NCBI GenBank assembly: GCA_946187365.1
Contig: CAMHRD010000061.1
Span: forward strand, 1 to 6,802
DNA from: an uncultured Bacteroidales bacterium
GTDB taxonomy: Bacteria; Bacteroidota; Bacteroidia; Bacteroidales; UBA932
DNA length: 6,802 bases
Reading direction: 5' to 3'
Position numbers and translations under genes: made by a program. Below, in pieces: positions 6,530 to 6,802 of this stretch. How positions within the stretch are numbered: position 1 is the stretch's first letter; every line of letters begins with the position of its first letter. The notes beneath the pieces are model-generated. The model was not told where the DNA came from and did not search any database. It worked only from the letters and a program-made list of their open reading frames with translations.

Positions 6530-6802
6530 TTATAATTTACAGTCTCTTAGTTTATTACTCTTTATGTTGCGCAGCGGGCGGGTCAAATGGAAGACCAGTT
6601 GCGCAAACGGGGAGAGAACAAACAGCACAAACAGAAGGTAAAAATAGAAAAGTTTTACTCTAATACGTCGTTTAGGCTCCCCGTATCCCCCTTTTTTCCT
6701 TATGAACTTTGCCCATCTGCCAAAGATAGGGTAGGCGGTTTTCTCCAAAGAGAGAACGGAAGGGCGGTACTTAATAGCCCCCTCCTTTAATAGCTCCTGT
6801 TG
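6530..6802 (-). CDS. darA: DarA-like dialkylresorcinol-forming enzyme, C-terminal fragment (cut by window edge)
   Basis: The frame is open from the right edge of the window to TAA 6532-6530, giving 90 residues. An apparent start at TTG 6748 is internal, because 18 in-frame codons without a stop precede it. The segment contains FGRWAKFIRKKGGYGEPKRR, then a hydrophobic stretch FYFYLLFVLFVLSPFAQLVF that could be a membrane anchor, and a basic tail. By memory this matches the C-terminus of DarA, the flavodoxin-like aromatase that converts the DarB cyclohexanedione to a resorcinol and is usually about 300 residues long. The catalytic, flavin-binding part is outside the window. The immediate darB neighbour supports the call. 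An unrelated membrane-tethered enzyme cannot be excluded from this fragment alone. Confidence 0.68.
   Translation of the reverse strand, partial: QQELLKEGAIKYRPSVLSLEKTAYPIFGRWAKFIRKKGGYGEPKRRIRVKLFYFYLLFVLFVLSPFAQLVFHLTRPLRNIKSNKLRDCKL

Noticed and set aside
6587..6790. Plus-strand open frame at the right end
   Set aside because: It is antisense to the DarA-like C-terminus, which carries the recognisable motifs. The translation is low-complexity and basic.
1..6802. Frequent GGAGAG / CTCTCC hexamers, considered as an uptake or recombination motif
   Set aside because: They occur on both strands without regular spacing or a longer shared core, and fit Leu-Ser and Glu-Arg codon preferences. 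A genome-wide count would be needed to claim more.
1..6802. Search for tRNA or rRNA genes, CRISPR repeats, insertion-sequence ends and attachment sites
   Set aside because: No repeated spacer structure, transposase motif, terminal inverted repeat or tRNA-like cloverleaf was seen. The window is almost fully coding.

Overview
The window looks like a member of the Bacteroidota. The four complete or near-complete minus-strand genes match, by recalled family patterns, the distal part of a flexirubin-type pigment cluster (dialkylresorcinol plus aryl polyene), which is common in that phylum. Gene starts have little or no Shine-Dalgarno sequence, which also fits Bacteroidota. No genus is assigned. 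These assignments come from reading motifs, not from a database search.

Layout: positions 1-789 on the plus strand hold the C-terminal 262 residues of a concentrative nucleoside transporter (CNT family), whose 5' part lies outside the window. The rest is one tightly packed minus-strand operon, read from right to left. It starts with the C-terminal 90 residues of a DarA-like aromatase (6802-6530), followed by a DarB-like ketoacyl synthase III (6513-5377) and a 134-residue protein with a C-terminal helix-turn-helix (5363-4959). Next come a BtrH-like cysteine acyltransferase (4957-3929) and a large MMPL/RND exporter with a C-terminal methyltransferase-like tail (3924 to about 809, or 553 if the unbroken frame is taken literally). 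The gaps are 16, 13, 1 and 4 nt, so the genes are probably cotranscribed. No internal promoter is visible.

How the genes work together (family knowledge plus inference): DarB condenses two acyl thioesters into a dialkyl-cyclohexanedione, and DarA aromatises it to a dialkylresorcinol. The BtrH-like protein is a reasonable candidate for moving a carrier-bound acyl chain, possibly the aryl polyene, onto an acceptor such as the resorcinol. The MMPL protein would move the lipid-like pigment out of the inner membrane. The polyene-making ketosynthases, carrier proteins and dehydratases are not in this window and would be expected beyond the right edge.

The most unusual spot is the convergent junction at about 790-880. 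The MMPL frame has no stop there and runs 237 nt antisense into the nucleoside transporter gene. An in-frame A AAA AAC slippery heptamer and a nearby stop in the -1 frame would give a natural-looking end just short of the transporter stop. A terminator-like hairpin for the transporter lies over the same bases.
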